Of a DNA stretch of 19,462 nt, positions 9,378 to 18,421 are shown piece by piece (the first letter of the stretch is position 1; the number at the start of each line of letters is the position of its first letter). The stretch spans positions 31,242-50,703 of the forward strand of contig KN817694.1 in the NCBI GenBank assembly GCA_000827495.1, read 5' to 3'. Under the pieces are notes generated by a model. The model was not told the DNA's origin. It searched no databases and saw nothing but the letters and a program-made list of their open reading frames with translations. Source of the stretch: Hypholoma sublateritium FD-334 SS-4. Its lineage: Eukaryota > Basidiomycota > Agaricomycetes > Agaricales > Strophariaceae. The position numbers were made by a program, and so were the translations under genes.

Positions 9378-10666
9378 TTAGTTCTCGCTGCGTTCTTCGT
9401 CCGCCTCTTCAGTGTCAGCATCAGAGTCGAAGACGGTGATGCATGGCCTCCCATTGACAATCTCCGTTGACGTCTTGATCACTTCATGCTCGGCAAAACC
9501 ATTGCGCGGGGATGGGCGGACAGGCATGGTGAAGTAAGATGTCCCAGCTTCGTTGAGGGCGTAGGCCGGGGGGCGTGATGGGCCAGCTACCGCGTTCCGA
9601 CGTGAGGCGTAGGCAGACCCTGCACTCGATGTGCTTCCCTGACGGACTTGTACGGCAGATGCCGAGAAATAGGCCGGGAGGGTGGATGCACCGACCGCTG
9701 CGGCCCTACCGCGGGTGAGCATCGACGACGGGCGGTCTGCGCGTTCCTCGTGGTTGTAAGCTGGTGGAAGTTGGCCCTGAGAATTGTAGGGGCCAGTGGG
9801 GAGCCCGTTGTGCTCGTAAACAGGTGTCCCAACAGCGGGGGGGCGTGCCGATTGACCAGACGCGAAGCTGGAGCCCGCGCCAGACGTTGGGGAGGGAGAT
9901 GCTGGGGTGGAGTAGCGGGGAACTGGAGCCGGGCCCGGCGTGATCTCCATGGGTGTCGCTGGGTTGGGGGAGGCGCTGTATGCCACACGCGACGTGGATG
10001 CGCCGTTCGAGTCCATTCCGTTTGCTGCTGCAACTTCTGCCGCCTGGAGGTTTGCGGCGAGCTCCTCGTCGGCAGATTCGAAGGCGACCTTCTTGTCGAC
10101 GATGTCTCTGGTCGCAAGGATAAGCTCTCGAACGGCGTGGTAACGATTGAAGCGTGCGAGATCCGCCACGTCGGTGAGGGAGGCAGGGGGATCTGGGGAG
10201 GACTGGCGGCTTATCTGCATGGCGTCGGGGTCTTCTGCGTCGGCCATATTCACACCAGAGATGGCCGAGATTGCAGCGGCGGCCTCGGCACCGTGCAAGA
10301 CCTCTGTGACGTCGGTGATGCGCCGTCGAGTGACAGTGGGTTGTGCTGGAGTAAGTAGATTAGAGCATGTATGGGGAATGAGGATAGAACGAACTTACCT
10401 CCGTCGACTGCACGGGCAGCAAGGACAATAGTCTCGTGCTGAGTACCATGAGGGATGCGGGTGCGGGCAGACGAGGAAAATGTGCTCTCCTGGTAGGGGG
10501 TCGAATCCTGGGCAGCAGGGGCTCTCGCGGCTACGACACGTTCTGAGGCAGTAGCACGTTCTGCAGAGGCGCGGGCGGCTGCAGTACGTTTGGGGAGATT
10601 GCGAGGGGACGCGTCCCTGGCCTTGCCCTTGCCCTTCGCTGCGGCGGAAGTACGCGTGGTTGTCAT
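9378..10666 (-). CDS. Disordered protein of unknown function, transposon cargo, 2 exons
   Basis: Exons are 10666-10399 and 10345-9378, joined across a 52-nt intron (GTAAGT donor, CTCCAG acceptor), giving 411 aa in frame. I do not recognise a family. The N-terminus is basic with alternating Lys, Arg and Ala (AAAKGKGKARD, RNLPKRTAAARA). A predicted helical segment lies at about residues 145-195 (RFNRYHAVRELILATRDIVD and the EELAANLQAAEVAA region). The rest is Pro/Ser/Ala-rich and low-complexity. Two PPAY motifs (about 283 and 348) fit the PPxY consensus for WW-domain partners. The C-terminus is acidic. It lies head-to-head with the HMG-box-like gene, with 419 bp between starts, suggesting co-expression. 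The long intact frame and clean intron argue for a real gene; it may be an accessory factor or regulator. Confidence 0.75.
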
Positions 10667-11085
10667 TGGTGAATTGCGATGGTCGACGAAGTGCAGCAGA
10701 AGAACGCGACGTTGAATAACTTATGGGTGGCCGAGGTACCATGGTCGAGACCTGCTGCGCGCTTTTAAGCTGATTCCCTGGTGAGAGAGGTGGTGCACGG
10801 TCGACGTACGATGCTAGGAATTCCTTGCAGGGTTCGTTGAGTTGGAGCACGGGAACAACAACAGTAAACAAATCTACGCCGCTCGCTTCACGTTAGTGTC
10901 CCGACGCGCCCGCCTTCCGCCCAAAGATCTTGTCGCAGGGTCGCGCCAGATCTGAGCGGAGATCTTGGTTCTGGCTAACAGGATTGCAGTGGAACTTGGT
11001 GTGAGTGGCTTCAGTTCCCTTTGCGCTCTCTTTTTTCACTCACTTTTTTTTAAAAATCCTCCATCAACACTTGTTCCCGCTCTAC
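10667..11085. promoter_or_regulatory. Divergent intergenic region of the second gene pair
   Basis: These 419 bp separate two divergent start codons. They hold three AGATCT-type sites close together (about 10925, 10950 and 10961) and a pyrimidine-rich tract at about 11015-11050 just before the HMG-box-like start, a common basidiomycete leader feature. No clear TATA box was found. Confidence 0.5.
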
Positions 11086-13934
11086 ATGGTCAATCCCGGC
11101 GGATTCACGGGGCTTCGCAGGCAGTTTCTCGATGCGCAGCAAGATCTCTACGCTGCAGCCGTGAAGGGCAAGCATATCGCTGACGCCGTCGCGGACATTC
11201 AACGGCGATATTTCAAGCGTTTCCCTTTGACGCTTTCACACAGTGAGGAGCCGACTCAAGAATCCCTCGATGCCGTGGACGACGATGAACCCGACCCGGA
11301 AATGAAGCCCCCTGAATTGGACGGTCTTGAACCAGATGCACGGGCCCATGCCACTCGTATGTATGAGTTCCGCATCGCCGAGCTCAAGATGAGGAAGGAG
11401 GTGAGTACACTTTCTCGCTAATGTAAATTCGACTCTGATGCAATTTGTTTTGTAGCAAATCAAGCGGCGATTACAATACCAATATAATAAAGCACAGGGC
11501 CAGAAAGCGAAGTTCGAAGTGGGTTCGGACGATCCCATGGCCATCCTCACGGCGCAGCTCACCGGCAGCACCCTTCAGAAGCCCCGACAGAGGACTGCGT
11601 ACAATATATGGGGCCCCGAGAACCGCTGCTTCGTTGATCCAGTTTTCAACGAGCGTGTGCAGGAAGGCGGCGTTCCCGCGAGGCAGCAAGCAGCACTGCG
11701 CAGTGCCATCTACAGGGAGCTCTTTAGCGAGCTCCCGGATGAAGAGCGACGGGAATGGGCGGAACGAGCGGAAAGGGAGCATTCCGAAGCCCTCGTAAAG
11801 TTCAACAAGACCTTGAAAAAGGCGCCATCCACGAAACCTGAGGATCGGCAAAGGTATGTACCCATCCGCCGACCTGTGAATATATTTCTCACATCTTCCG
11901 TCTTTTTTTACTTAGGATTATTGAATGCATTTCTCGATTTGTCCAACCCATCATCGATCTTTTGGCAGATCACAGCGGATGGAAAATCTCGCTCATTGCG
12001 GGAGGGCCGGAGCCGGCGGACGGCGGACGCTTGCACATGTTAAGGTATGCCGCCGTTCTCGCTGATAGTGCTGCGCTTACACGCTTGGACGTAGTGTACA
12101 TTCCGGGGCCACAAGTGGCGCAGTTCAGATGAACTTTGGCCGCTCTGAACGTGTGGCGTATAAGGACGTAATCGTCCCTATATTCGCTCGTTTTCTACGG
12201 AAATGCTATTGTAAGTTTTCACAACCCACCTAAAGTCTGGCTTTAATCTGAATGAAGCATTTAGCTGTTCAGGAATGCCGTGATAGGGCCCTACCAAACC
12301 AAAGTGACTTCACTGGGCTGGCGGGGATTGAACGCGAGGATGGCTCCGAGGTCCACATCTTAGACGACAGTCGAGAAGACGACGAGCATGTCAGAATTGC
12401 TGGCCCTAGCGCCGTCACTCCATCCGCCCCTTCTTCAGCCAAACCTTCAGCAAAGTCCTCCTCCAACACAAAACCTTCAGCAGCTGCGAAAGGGAAATTA
12501 CCGCTTCAAATCAAATTTGGTCCCCCAAAAAATACCAAGAAACCTGAGACTGCCGCTTCAAGTGCCGTACCCACCCTCGCCACGGCTGCTGTCGACGACC
12601 TCAGCGGTGACGTCTGTTCCGCTGCCCTGCATGCCACGTACTCAAGCAAGGCCCTCAACGATGGAGGATGGATTTCCCGTGGTCCTACTCCTCCGATTTC
12701 CAGAGCACCTACTCCTGTATCGTCTGTCAATTGCAGCACCCCGTCGGCACCGTCCACACGCATCACAGCTGCACCAGAAACTGCAGACGGCTCCCTCAAC
12801 GGCGTCTCTCCAGCCAGAGGATTCATCTCAGCGGCGCTTATCAACAACGACGGTTCGACTCTGCCATCCGGTGCGCAGCTCGCCTCCGCGACTGAATTAC
12901 CAGCCGTACCAACGCCCATGCGCTCAGCTTCGATGGAGCCAGCGACTGCACCACGTCCGGCTGTCGTACCCCGTCGCGCCCGTTCCGTACAGCCAACGCC
13001 ACCGAACTGGGTAGGCTTCTCATCCCCTGCGTCCAACACCCCATCTGCCGAAAGTCAAGCCATGTTTGCCACCCGTACCTCGACACCTCCACATGCAGCG
13101 CCCGTAGAGTCTGAAAACGCACCCTATACCGCCGCCGCACCTTCTGCCGCCGCCTCTACTCAATCTGAACCCATCAACCCAGCCGAATCCACATCCACAT
13201 TTGCCGCTGCTCCGCTCACTGAATTGCGCATGGCGGATATGGAGGTTAATGACGCCCTCCCTCCTCCACCCGGATCGATTGCCGTACCAAGCGCCCAGGA
13301 CCTCGATACCGTCCAAGAGCAGAAGATTGGGCGCAAACGAAAGGGTGCAGTGATCACGGGCTCCCATTCAAAGCAGCGGAAGACGTCAAGCAGGACCTCG
13401 CCCTCATCGTCAAGCAGCGGCGATGACGCAAACGCTGCGTCTTCTGCCTCTACGCCGTCAAGTGGCCCTTCCTGGTTTACGAACGCCCACAAATTATTTA
13501 ACACGGCTGCGTTGGGATCGGAGTGGGCCCTCCTTGTCTCCAATTGGGTTAGATTCGAGGAGGACGCACAGTTTCAAGGTGGCGGAAAGCTCGGGACCCA
13601 GCGACGACCACGGGTTGTCGCCGACTGGATTCAGAGAGCACGGTCGCCGGTATATCGTCCTGCCATCAACGATGTTGCAGGATTCGCTACCGATTTTTCA
13701 GCGTGGTGGCAAAGCCTGCAACCTGAGTGGAGACGCACCGACTCCGATGCGGGCCCGGATTTGCCACGGCAAGGTGGAGATTGGACCCATATACGCCGCT
13801 CCGGAGCCAACGGCCTATTAAGTGTCGTCGCCGCTCTGTTCTTCTGGGGTAATGTTGTTCAGGGTACTCCGGCAAGAGCAGTGTGGCTCAAGGCCATGGA
13901 GGACGTTCTGTTTGTTTTCAACCAACTTCTGTGA
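11086..13934 (+). CDS. HMG-box-like protein with conserved C-terminal domain, 5 exons
   Basis: Exons are 11086-11400, 11456-11853, 11916-12044, 12095-12210 and 12265-13934. They total 2628 nt (875 aa) with every junction in frame. Residues of about 147-225 resemble an HMG box: PRQRTAYNIWGPENR, then RSAIYRELFSELPDEERREW and an acidic/basic helix. HMG boxes bind and bend DNA. Residues about 238-335 form a second block with RFVQPIIDLL, IAGGPEPADGGRL, HSGATSG and MNFGRSER, which I recall as a recurrent uncharacterised block in mushroom proteins. About 390 residues of Pro/Ser/Ala-rich linker follow, with an RKRKG-type basic patch near 690. A C-terminal domain (about 724-875) is Trp-rich (WALLVSNWVRFEE, WIQRAR, FSAWWQSLQPEWR, ANGLLSVVAALFFWG) and of unknown function. 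The ATG was chosen because upstream in-frame sequence lacks another ATG. The role is probably DNA binding; whether it serves transposition is inference. Confidence 0.85.
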
Positions 13935-14343
13935 CAGCGAGCGCTACCCCAGCGCTCTTCAACTTCATTTTTCATAGTGAAATACCTCCATCAACACCCT
14001 CTCAACTCCTCGGTCACTCTTTAGATATAGTATCCGCATTACTTTCAGTATATCTTTTAATTCACCTTCATTTGTTGCGTCCACTCACTTGCACTTCTGG
14101 ATTTTAAATTTCCACTCATTTAATACATCTTTTACCTTTGTTTAGTGGTATCCGTACACACATCTAATGCACATTCATTACTGTTTTGTTGCAGTAGTAA
14201 GTATGGGTGGTGCACTGATGTCTGTCAAACACGTGACAGTGTTATATCGGAGCCTGTATCGGACCGAGATAATAGAAGATGCCGTGCATGCCGGCCACAA
14301 TGGCATCAAATTAAGAGCTTTGAAATGTGCCGGAGATGCCGCC
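13935..14343. other. 3' region between HMG-box-like gene and right palindrome array
   Basis: T-rich sequence typical of a basidiomycete 3' untranslated region, without a gene. It contains a CACGTG-type site near 14230. The left end region also has one, in the perfect palindrome ATCACGTGAT at 1229-1238; whether the two are related is unclear. Confidence 0.5.
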
Positions 14344-14469
14344 TGGGCAGTTGCCCAAGGGGACGCACACAATGTAAGCATTTGTTCTTAGTTTTGGATC
14401 TTGGGCAGTTGCCCAGGAGCTTGGGCAGTTGCCCATGTGGATACATGAGCCCATTTGGGCAACTGCCCA
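14344..14469. repeat. Right array of four 14-bp palindromes
   Basis: Sites are 14344-14357, 14402-14415 and 14422-14435 (all TGGGCAGTTGCCCA) and 14456-14469 (TGGGCAACTGCCCA). Start-to-start spacing is 58, 20 and 34 bp, the mirror image of the left array (34, 20, 69). The outer two sites are exact reverse complements of their left partners; the inner two differ by one and two bases. Confidence 0.9.
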
Positions 14470-14501
14470 TATATCATGTATGAGGGTGGCAGTCACTGGT
14501 G
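14394..14501 (-). repeat. Right terminal inverted repeat
   Basis: The reverse complement of this 108-bp stretch aligns without gaps to 977-1084. The end reads CACCAGTGACTG against CAACCTATGCTG on the left. Conservation is strongest in the palindromes and the CATGTATCCACA spacer. Confidence 0.8.
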
Positions 14502-14508
14502 GATACCC
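14502..14508. repeat. Right putative target-site duplication, GATACCC
   Basis: Exact repeat of 970-976, exactly 32 bp outside the outermost right palindrome, as on the left. Confidence 0.65.
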
Positions 14509-14794
14509 AGCGCCCGGTCGCGTGCTTTGAGGTACGCAGAGCGCCTACCCCTGTAGGCGGCGACGCGCCTTCAGAGTCCGCTTTCGATGAATATGTAGAA
14601 TGGGTGTCACCCGAAAGGCCCGTTCGCGGATACATTCAGAGGCAGGAGCAGCGGGGTACGGGGAGCAGATGCGGCGAGAGGGCAGACGATGGCAGCGCCA
14701 GATCTCGAACGCGGGACGTGTGGGGTTAATCAGTGCGTACGGTTGACCAGTCCTCGCCATGATGGGACGGAAGGGTAGATAAGAACGCACAAGC
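14509..14794. other. Copy-A-only sequence right of the transposon
   Basis: Together with 717-976 this makes about 546 bp that copy B lacks. It includes a small inverted repeat near 14549-14566 (CGCCTAC, loop CCCT, GTAGGCG). A plus-strand open frame of about 76 codons (14499-14729) crosses the transposon boundary, so it is not a transposon gene; it might be a remnant of a host gene, without proof. Confidence 0.5.
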
Positions 14795-15095
14795 CATTGG
14801 CGGGCGGTGGTGTTGACGCCCTCTTTTACGGGCTCTCGCGGACGATGGGCTTTTGTTGGCCTTCGTAGTTTCAGTCCGCCTCTAGAAAGCCGTCAGTGGC
14901 GAGTAAACGGCGGATTGTAGGCTGCAGAATGGTGGAGGTATTACCCAAGTATTACCTCGGGACGAGAGGTGGTGATGTCGGCAGCGAGGGGGCGCGTTGT
15001 TTGGTCCACCGCTGCCACCAAATAAATATCGAGGCGGGCCGCGCCGACCGGCTGTCAATGTTTCAACGACCTCGTTCACTCAGACCATTCATAAA
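14795..15095 (+). repeat. Duplicated locus, copy A, right part
   Basis: Homology with copy B resumes at CCATTGGCGG (18039-18048 in copy B). It continues through CTCTTTTACGGG, TGTTGGCCTT, GCGCGTTGTTTGGTCC and CCGCGCCGACCGGC, and fades near 15095 (about 18290 in copy B). Copy A carries about 55 bp extra near 14868-14925. No gene is seen. Confidence 0.8.
14980..15016. other. Stem-loop in copy A flank
   Basis: GGCAGCG (14980-14986) pairs with CGCTGCC (15010-15016). The homologous place in copy B forms a stem with different bases on both arms. Confidence 0.6.
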
Positions 15096-16451
15096 AAATA
15101 ACTGTGGAGACAGTCTATGTGGAACTTCGTTGTTGAAAACCTATAACACTGCTGCCGTTAGTGGGCTCCATTGTATTTTCAGTATTAACACAATGCTAAC
15201 AGGGCCCAGGCTATCTGACTTCTGCCCATTCTCATTCGTGCACTGCCTGGGGAAAACATGCACAGCGGAAACGATATGCGGAACTTTGTCGTCAAACGGA
15301 TAGATCACCACGGCTATGCCACAGTGTAAGCTCACTCATATCTTTCTGTATGCGTGCTAATTGGATGCTAGCATGCTATAGCACCGCTGACTTCCATGCG
15401 TGCACTGCTCAACCCGGCTCCTTCATCTGTTGAACACGCACATGGCCACCGACCGACATTCAACAAAGAATGTCAAATGGCGATCGCTCTCCCGAGATGC
15501 ATTTTGAATCAAATTATGACCCGTGTTCGATCAAGGTCGGTGCGCTTGAGTGCATCTCTGGTTAGGATAGCTGTCCGCGTTCCGATCAGTCGTGACTCAG
15601 CCCGTCCATGGACATCGCTCGACTCGTTTCGCTGTCCGACCGTTCAGCGAGATTCACACAATACACACCATAATCGCAGGCCGCCCTTCCGGGACTCTTG
15701 ATCTTCCTGGCTGTACGCTATACGGTGCTAAAGTGGCCCTCAATACTGCCAAGTGGCTTCAGAAGGGCATCGACCGGCGCCGCCGGACCATCCAACGCTC
15801 GTGGCTGCGTTCTCGCGTCCGAGAGCACCACACGTACCGGTTTATAGTAATCATACCCATGAAGCTATGCCCCCACCTCCAACCTATTAATTCAAGGCGG
15901 AGACTTCGGCACTACGTATCACGTAGCCCCTTCGCAAGTTTAAAACCGCATCGCATGCTATCGCATGGCTGGCACGCTTCGCCGGGAGCAGAAGCTGATC
16001 ATAGATCATCGGGGAGATAAGTAGACAAGCCGTAATACTGAGTGGGTCCACTAAGTTTTGCACTACTACACAAAAGGCGTGCATTAATCGTTTTCTCCGG
16101 TTGACTGTCGCGTCCTTATCTTCTTGGTTATCACAAGTGGTTAAACATGTGTGTACTCTACAAATGTGGGGACCTCTCCACACCTTTAGCTGGTCTGTCG
16201 AGGCTAATTCCTGTTTCTTGTCACCGTCACATGGCTCTACAAAAAAAGACGAGAGAGATGTCATTGAGATGCCCACAAATAGCACACCTTCTCTGCTGAT
16301 GTATTTGACAGCTTGAGCATTCGACATGTGTATCATACGGCAACCATCAAGTTTGAGCGACATTATAACAGTTTGAACCCAACCTATAAACTGGCTTTTT
16401 CACCACCTTGTCAAAGTTCGGTGGGCGTGCAATCTATTGTGCCACATCAAC
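15096..16451. other. Intergenic region upstream of the membrane-protein gene
   Basis: About 1.36 kb. No gene, RNA gene or repeat could be recognised; no hydrophobic signal-peptide exon was found that would extend the downstream gene. Short open frames here lack recognisable content. The promoter of the gene at 16452 should lie at its right end. Confidence 0.5.
16385..16390 (+). promoter_or_regulatory. Possible TATA box of the membrane-protein gene
   Basis: TATAAA lies 61 bp upstream of the ATG at 16452, leaving room for a short leader. This supports 16452 as the true start rather than a missing upstream exon. Confidence 0.45.
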
Positions 16452-17327
16452 ATGTCAGGCTTCACAACAACATCCGGTGTCGGCACCTCGACTGGGACAA
16501 CAGTCATTGCAGACACGAGTTTGGCATTTGATGTTGGGTCAACAGTGGCGAGCAGTCCACATACGGCTTCCGCACTCACCGGCAATGGGTCTGCGACGAG
16601 CAGTGGGACGACTTCCATACCCACCGGCGATGGATCATTGACGAGCTCGGGCTCCGGCACAGAGACACAGACATCAACCTCGGCAGTCGTTTCTCCAACG
16701 ATTTTTGGCGCGTCAACAATTTCCCCGTCGTCAGATGCACCAGCCACTCCAACAGCCGGCTCATCACACAAGCCCTCAAATTCTCCCAAGGGCGCGGTAG
16801 CAGGAGGAGTATGCGGTGGTGTCCTCCTTCTTGCGTTACTTGCTTTTTTCCTCTTGAGGCGGCGAAGGCGCCGCCGCTCCGAACGTCCACAAATTCCCCC
16901 GGAACTCGCCCCAGCACCGTTTATCCGTACGCCTTCGGAAAACGGCCTTTATCCCGCGGACCGTTCGGCCGCAGTTGTGGTTAGAGCGGATCCATTGCAG
17001 GCGAATGGAGTTCAACACAAGACGTGGAGAGGCAAATTCGCGCGACGGGGCGCATTCCAACCCGCCGGGGCGCCGACCAATTCGCAGAGCACCAACGAGA
17101 AACGGACTGCGCGCGCGGTGCCGACTGGAGAGGTGAATGCGGCGCAGGTAAGTGAGCCTCTGCAAGAAAGTTCACGGGAGGCACTTTTGGCGCAGGAAGT
17201 AGTTGCTTTACGCATGCGGATTAGGGTGATGGAGGGCTTGAACGGCGAAGGTCCGGGTAGCAGACGTGCAAGCGCCTCAGTGTCGGATGCGCCGCCTGAT
17301 TATGAAGACGCCGGGATACCATTATGA
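16452..17327 (+). CDS. Single-pass membrane protein, Ser/Thr-rich ectodomain, copy B
   Basis: One exon of 291 codons. Residues 1-113 are Ser/Thr/Gly-rich and likely O-glycosylated. A transmembrane helix follows at about 114-136 (GAVAGGV, then LLLALLAFFLL) and then a run of arginines (RRRRRRRR), which by the positive-inside rule places the N-terminus outside. The tail of about 150 residues is basic, with a short helical segment (LLAQEVVALRMRIRVMEGL), and ends near PPDYED, a PPxY motif. No N-terminal signal peptide is visible, so either the helix acts as a reverse signal anchor or an upstream exon was missed. This architecture is common in mushroom genomes (sensor-like, uncharacterised). A second copy ends at base 39. 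Function unknown. Confidence 0.75.
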   Translation: MSGFTTTSGVGTSTGTTVIADTSLAFDVGSTVASSPHTASALTGNGSATSSGTTSIPTGDGSLTSSGSGTETQTSTSAVVSPTIFGASTISPSSDAPATPTAGSSHKPSNSPKGAVAGGVCGGVLLLALLAFFLLRRRRRRRSERPQIPPELAPAPFIRTPSENGLYPADRSAAVVVRADPLQANGVQHKTWRGKFARRGAFQPAGAPTNSQSTNEKRTARAVPTGEVNAAQVSEPLQESSREALLAQEVVALRMRIRVMEGLNGEGPGSRRASASVSDAPPDYEDAGIPL

Positions 17328-18300
17328 GGCTGAGGAAGAGTTCGAGCAGGAATTTCATTGCGTAAGCAGCGATGTTGAGTGTCCATGCGTGAGTTTGTGT
17401 TAATTGCAATTATACAACAGCCACACGTACTGAATGCTGTTCCTAGGACAGTCACTCCATCGCCAAATCGCGCGCCAACTACGCAATCCAGGACCTCGGT
17501 GCGCGCCGGGGATTTTCCATCCCGCAGACTCAGAAGGGAATGCAGGCAGCTGGAAAATCGGTGTACGCCCGGTTGTATCAGATTGTAATGCACCATACAG
17601 GTGTCAGGATTAATAGGGGCAGGGGATAGACAGCGAAGCGGAAGCAAGGCCAACGAAGAATGACCACCATGAACGCCGAACGAATTATTTGCGTTTGGCT
17701 TGTCAAACGTGTCGCATCTTTTTTGACGTGGACGGCTGCTGCTAGTTCTCGAGCGAACCGCCGAGCCGGTCAAACACGCAATCCGTCTCGAGGTCCCATG
17801 GATAATTGGCACTGCAGCCACTTGTCGACGTTGTCCGTGAGGTGATGGATTTACTCCCGAACAGCGCAAGGGGGGCCTCGAGCGTCTGCGAACTATATTA
17901 GGTGCACATATATTAGCTCCCAGAGGGACCAAAAATCATGCACTGTACGTACCGATTAAATAGATGTTTTCCTGCTGGTGCCATTCAGAGTCGATATTGT
18001 CGGAACCATTTGGAAACCATAGGTCGTTCAGATGCATTCCATTGGCGGACTGTGGTGTTGGCAGCCTATGAGTCATGGCTCTTTTACGGGTACTCGCAGA
18101 CGTTGGCCTTTTTGAAGGCCGCAGAACAGCGGAGGCACCACCTGTCCGCGGCGAGAGCGGGTAGGGGCGCGTTGTTTGCGCGTTGTTTGGTCCCCTACCA
18201 AATAGAGATTTCGCGGTGGACCGCGCCGACCGGCCTCCCTTAGAGAACCCAGCACTCGCAGACCGCTCATACAAAACAAATCACTCATACAAAACAAATG
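17289..18300 (+). repeat. Duplicated locus, copy B, uninterrupted
   Basis: This stretch aligns to 1-716 and then directly to 14795-15095, so it shows the arrangement without the large insertion. The junction equivalent is GATGCATTC/CATTGGCGG at 18031-18048. From the stop codon to 18300 no gene is seen. The stretch 18301-18421 is also non-coding. Confidence 0.85.
18160..18199. other. Stem-loop in copy B flank
   Basis: GGTAGGGG (18160-18167) pairs with CCCCTACC (18192-18199); the loop contains a direct repeat of GCGCGTTGTTTG. It corresponds to the stem-loop at 14980-15016. Confidence 0.6.
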
Positions 18301-18421
18301 TCTGGCAGGCTACAAAAATATTGTGTTCGTACCCATGTTAAATAGCGAGAACACAAGTTAAGTACACCGGTGCAAGCACCATATATTCACTGCAGGTACA
18401 AAACTAGAAGGACACTCGTGA

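Larger units (their letters stand above)
977..14501. mobile_element. Large KDZ-type DNA transposon with four genes
   Basis: This is a 13.5-kb unit bounded by inverted repeats with mirror-image palindrome arrays and flanked by a 7-bp direct repeat. It contains, left to right, a KDZ transposase (minus), a TET/JBP dioxygenase (plus), a disordered protein (minus) and an HMG-box-like protein (plus). The transposase and HMG stop codons face the left and right ends. A related duplicated locus at 17289-18300 lacks the whole unit, which supports insertion. All four genes look intact. Exact ends are inferred from the direct repeat and symmetric spacing, with about 1-2 bp uncertainty. Confidence 0.85.

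Noticed and set aside
9648..10358. A 236-codon plus-strand open frame
   Set aside because: It lies opposite the 9378-10666 gene, crosses that gene's intron and has Gly/Arg/Cys-rich composition typical of an antisense shadow.
11058..13997. A 13-bp direct repeat (CCTCCATCAACAC) on either side of the HMG-box-like gene
   Set aside because: In a window this long one such match is expected by chance, and no other sign of a separate insertion of this gene was seen.
14499..14729. A 76-codon open frame at the right transposon boundary
   Set aside because: It starts inside the transposon end and has no recognisable content; joining the left host piece introduces a stop before it.
716..14793. CAAG at both sides of the extra block as target-site duplication of the whole insertion
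   Set aside because: Only 4 bp, absent from copy B at the junction, and no inverted ends adjoin it; GATACCC fits the transposon far better.
17300..17932. A 210-codon minus-strand open frame
   Set aside because: It lies in the duplicated 3' flank; the corresponding copy A stretch does not keep the frame open, so no conserved coding is indicated.
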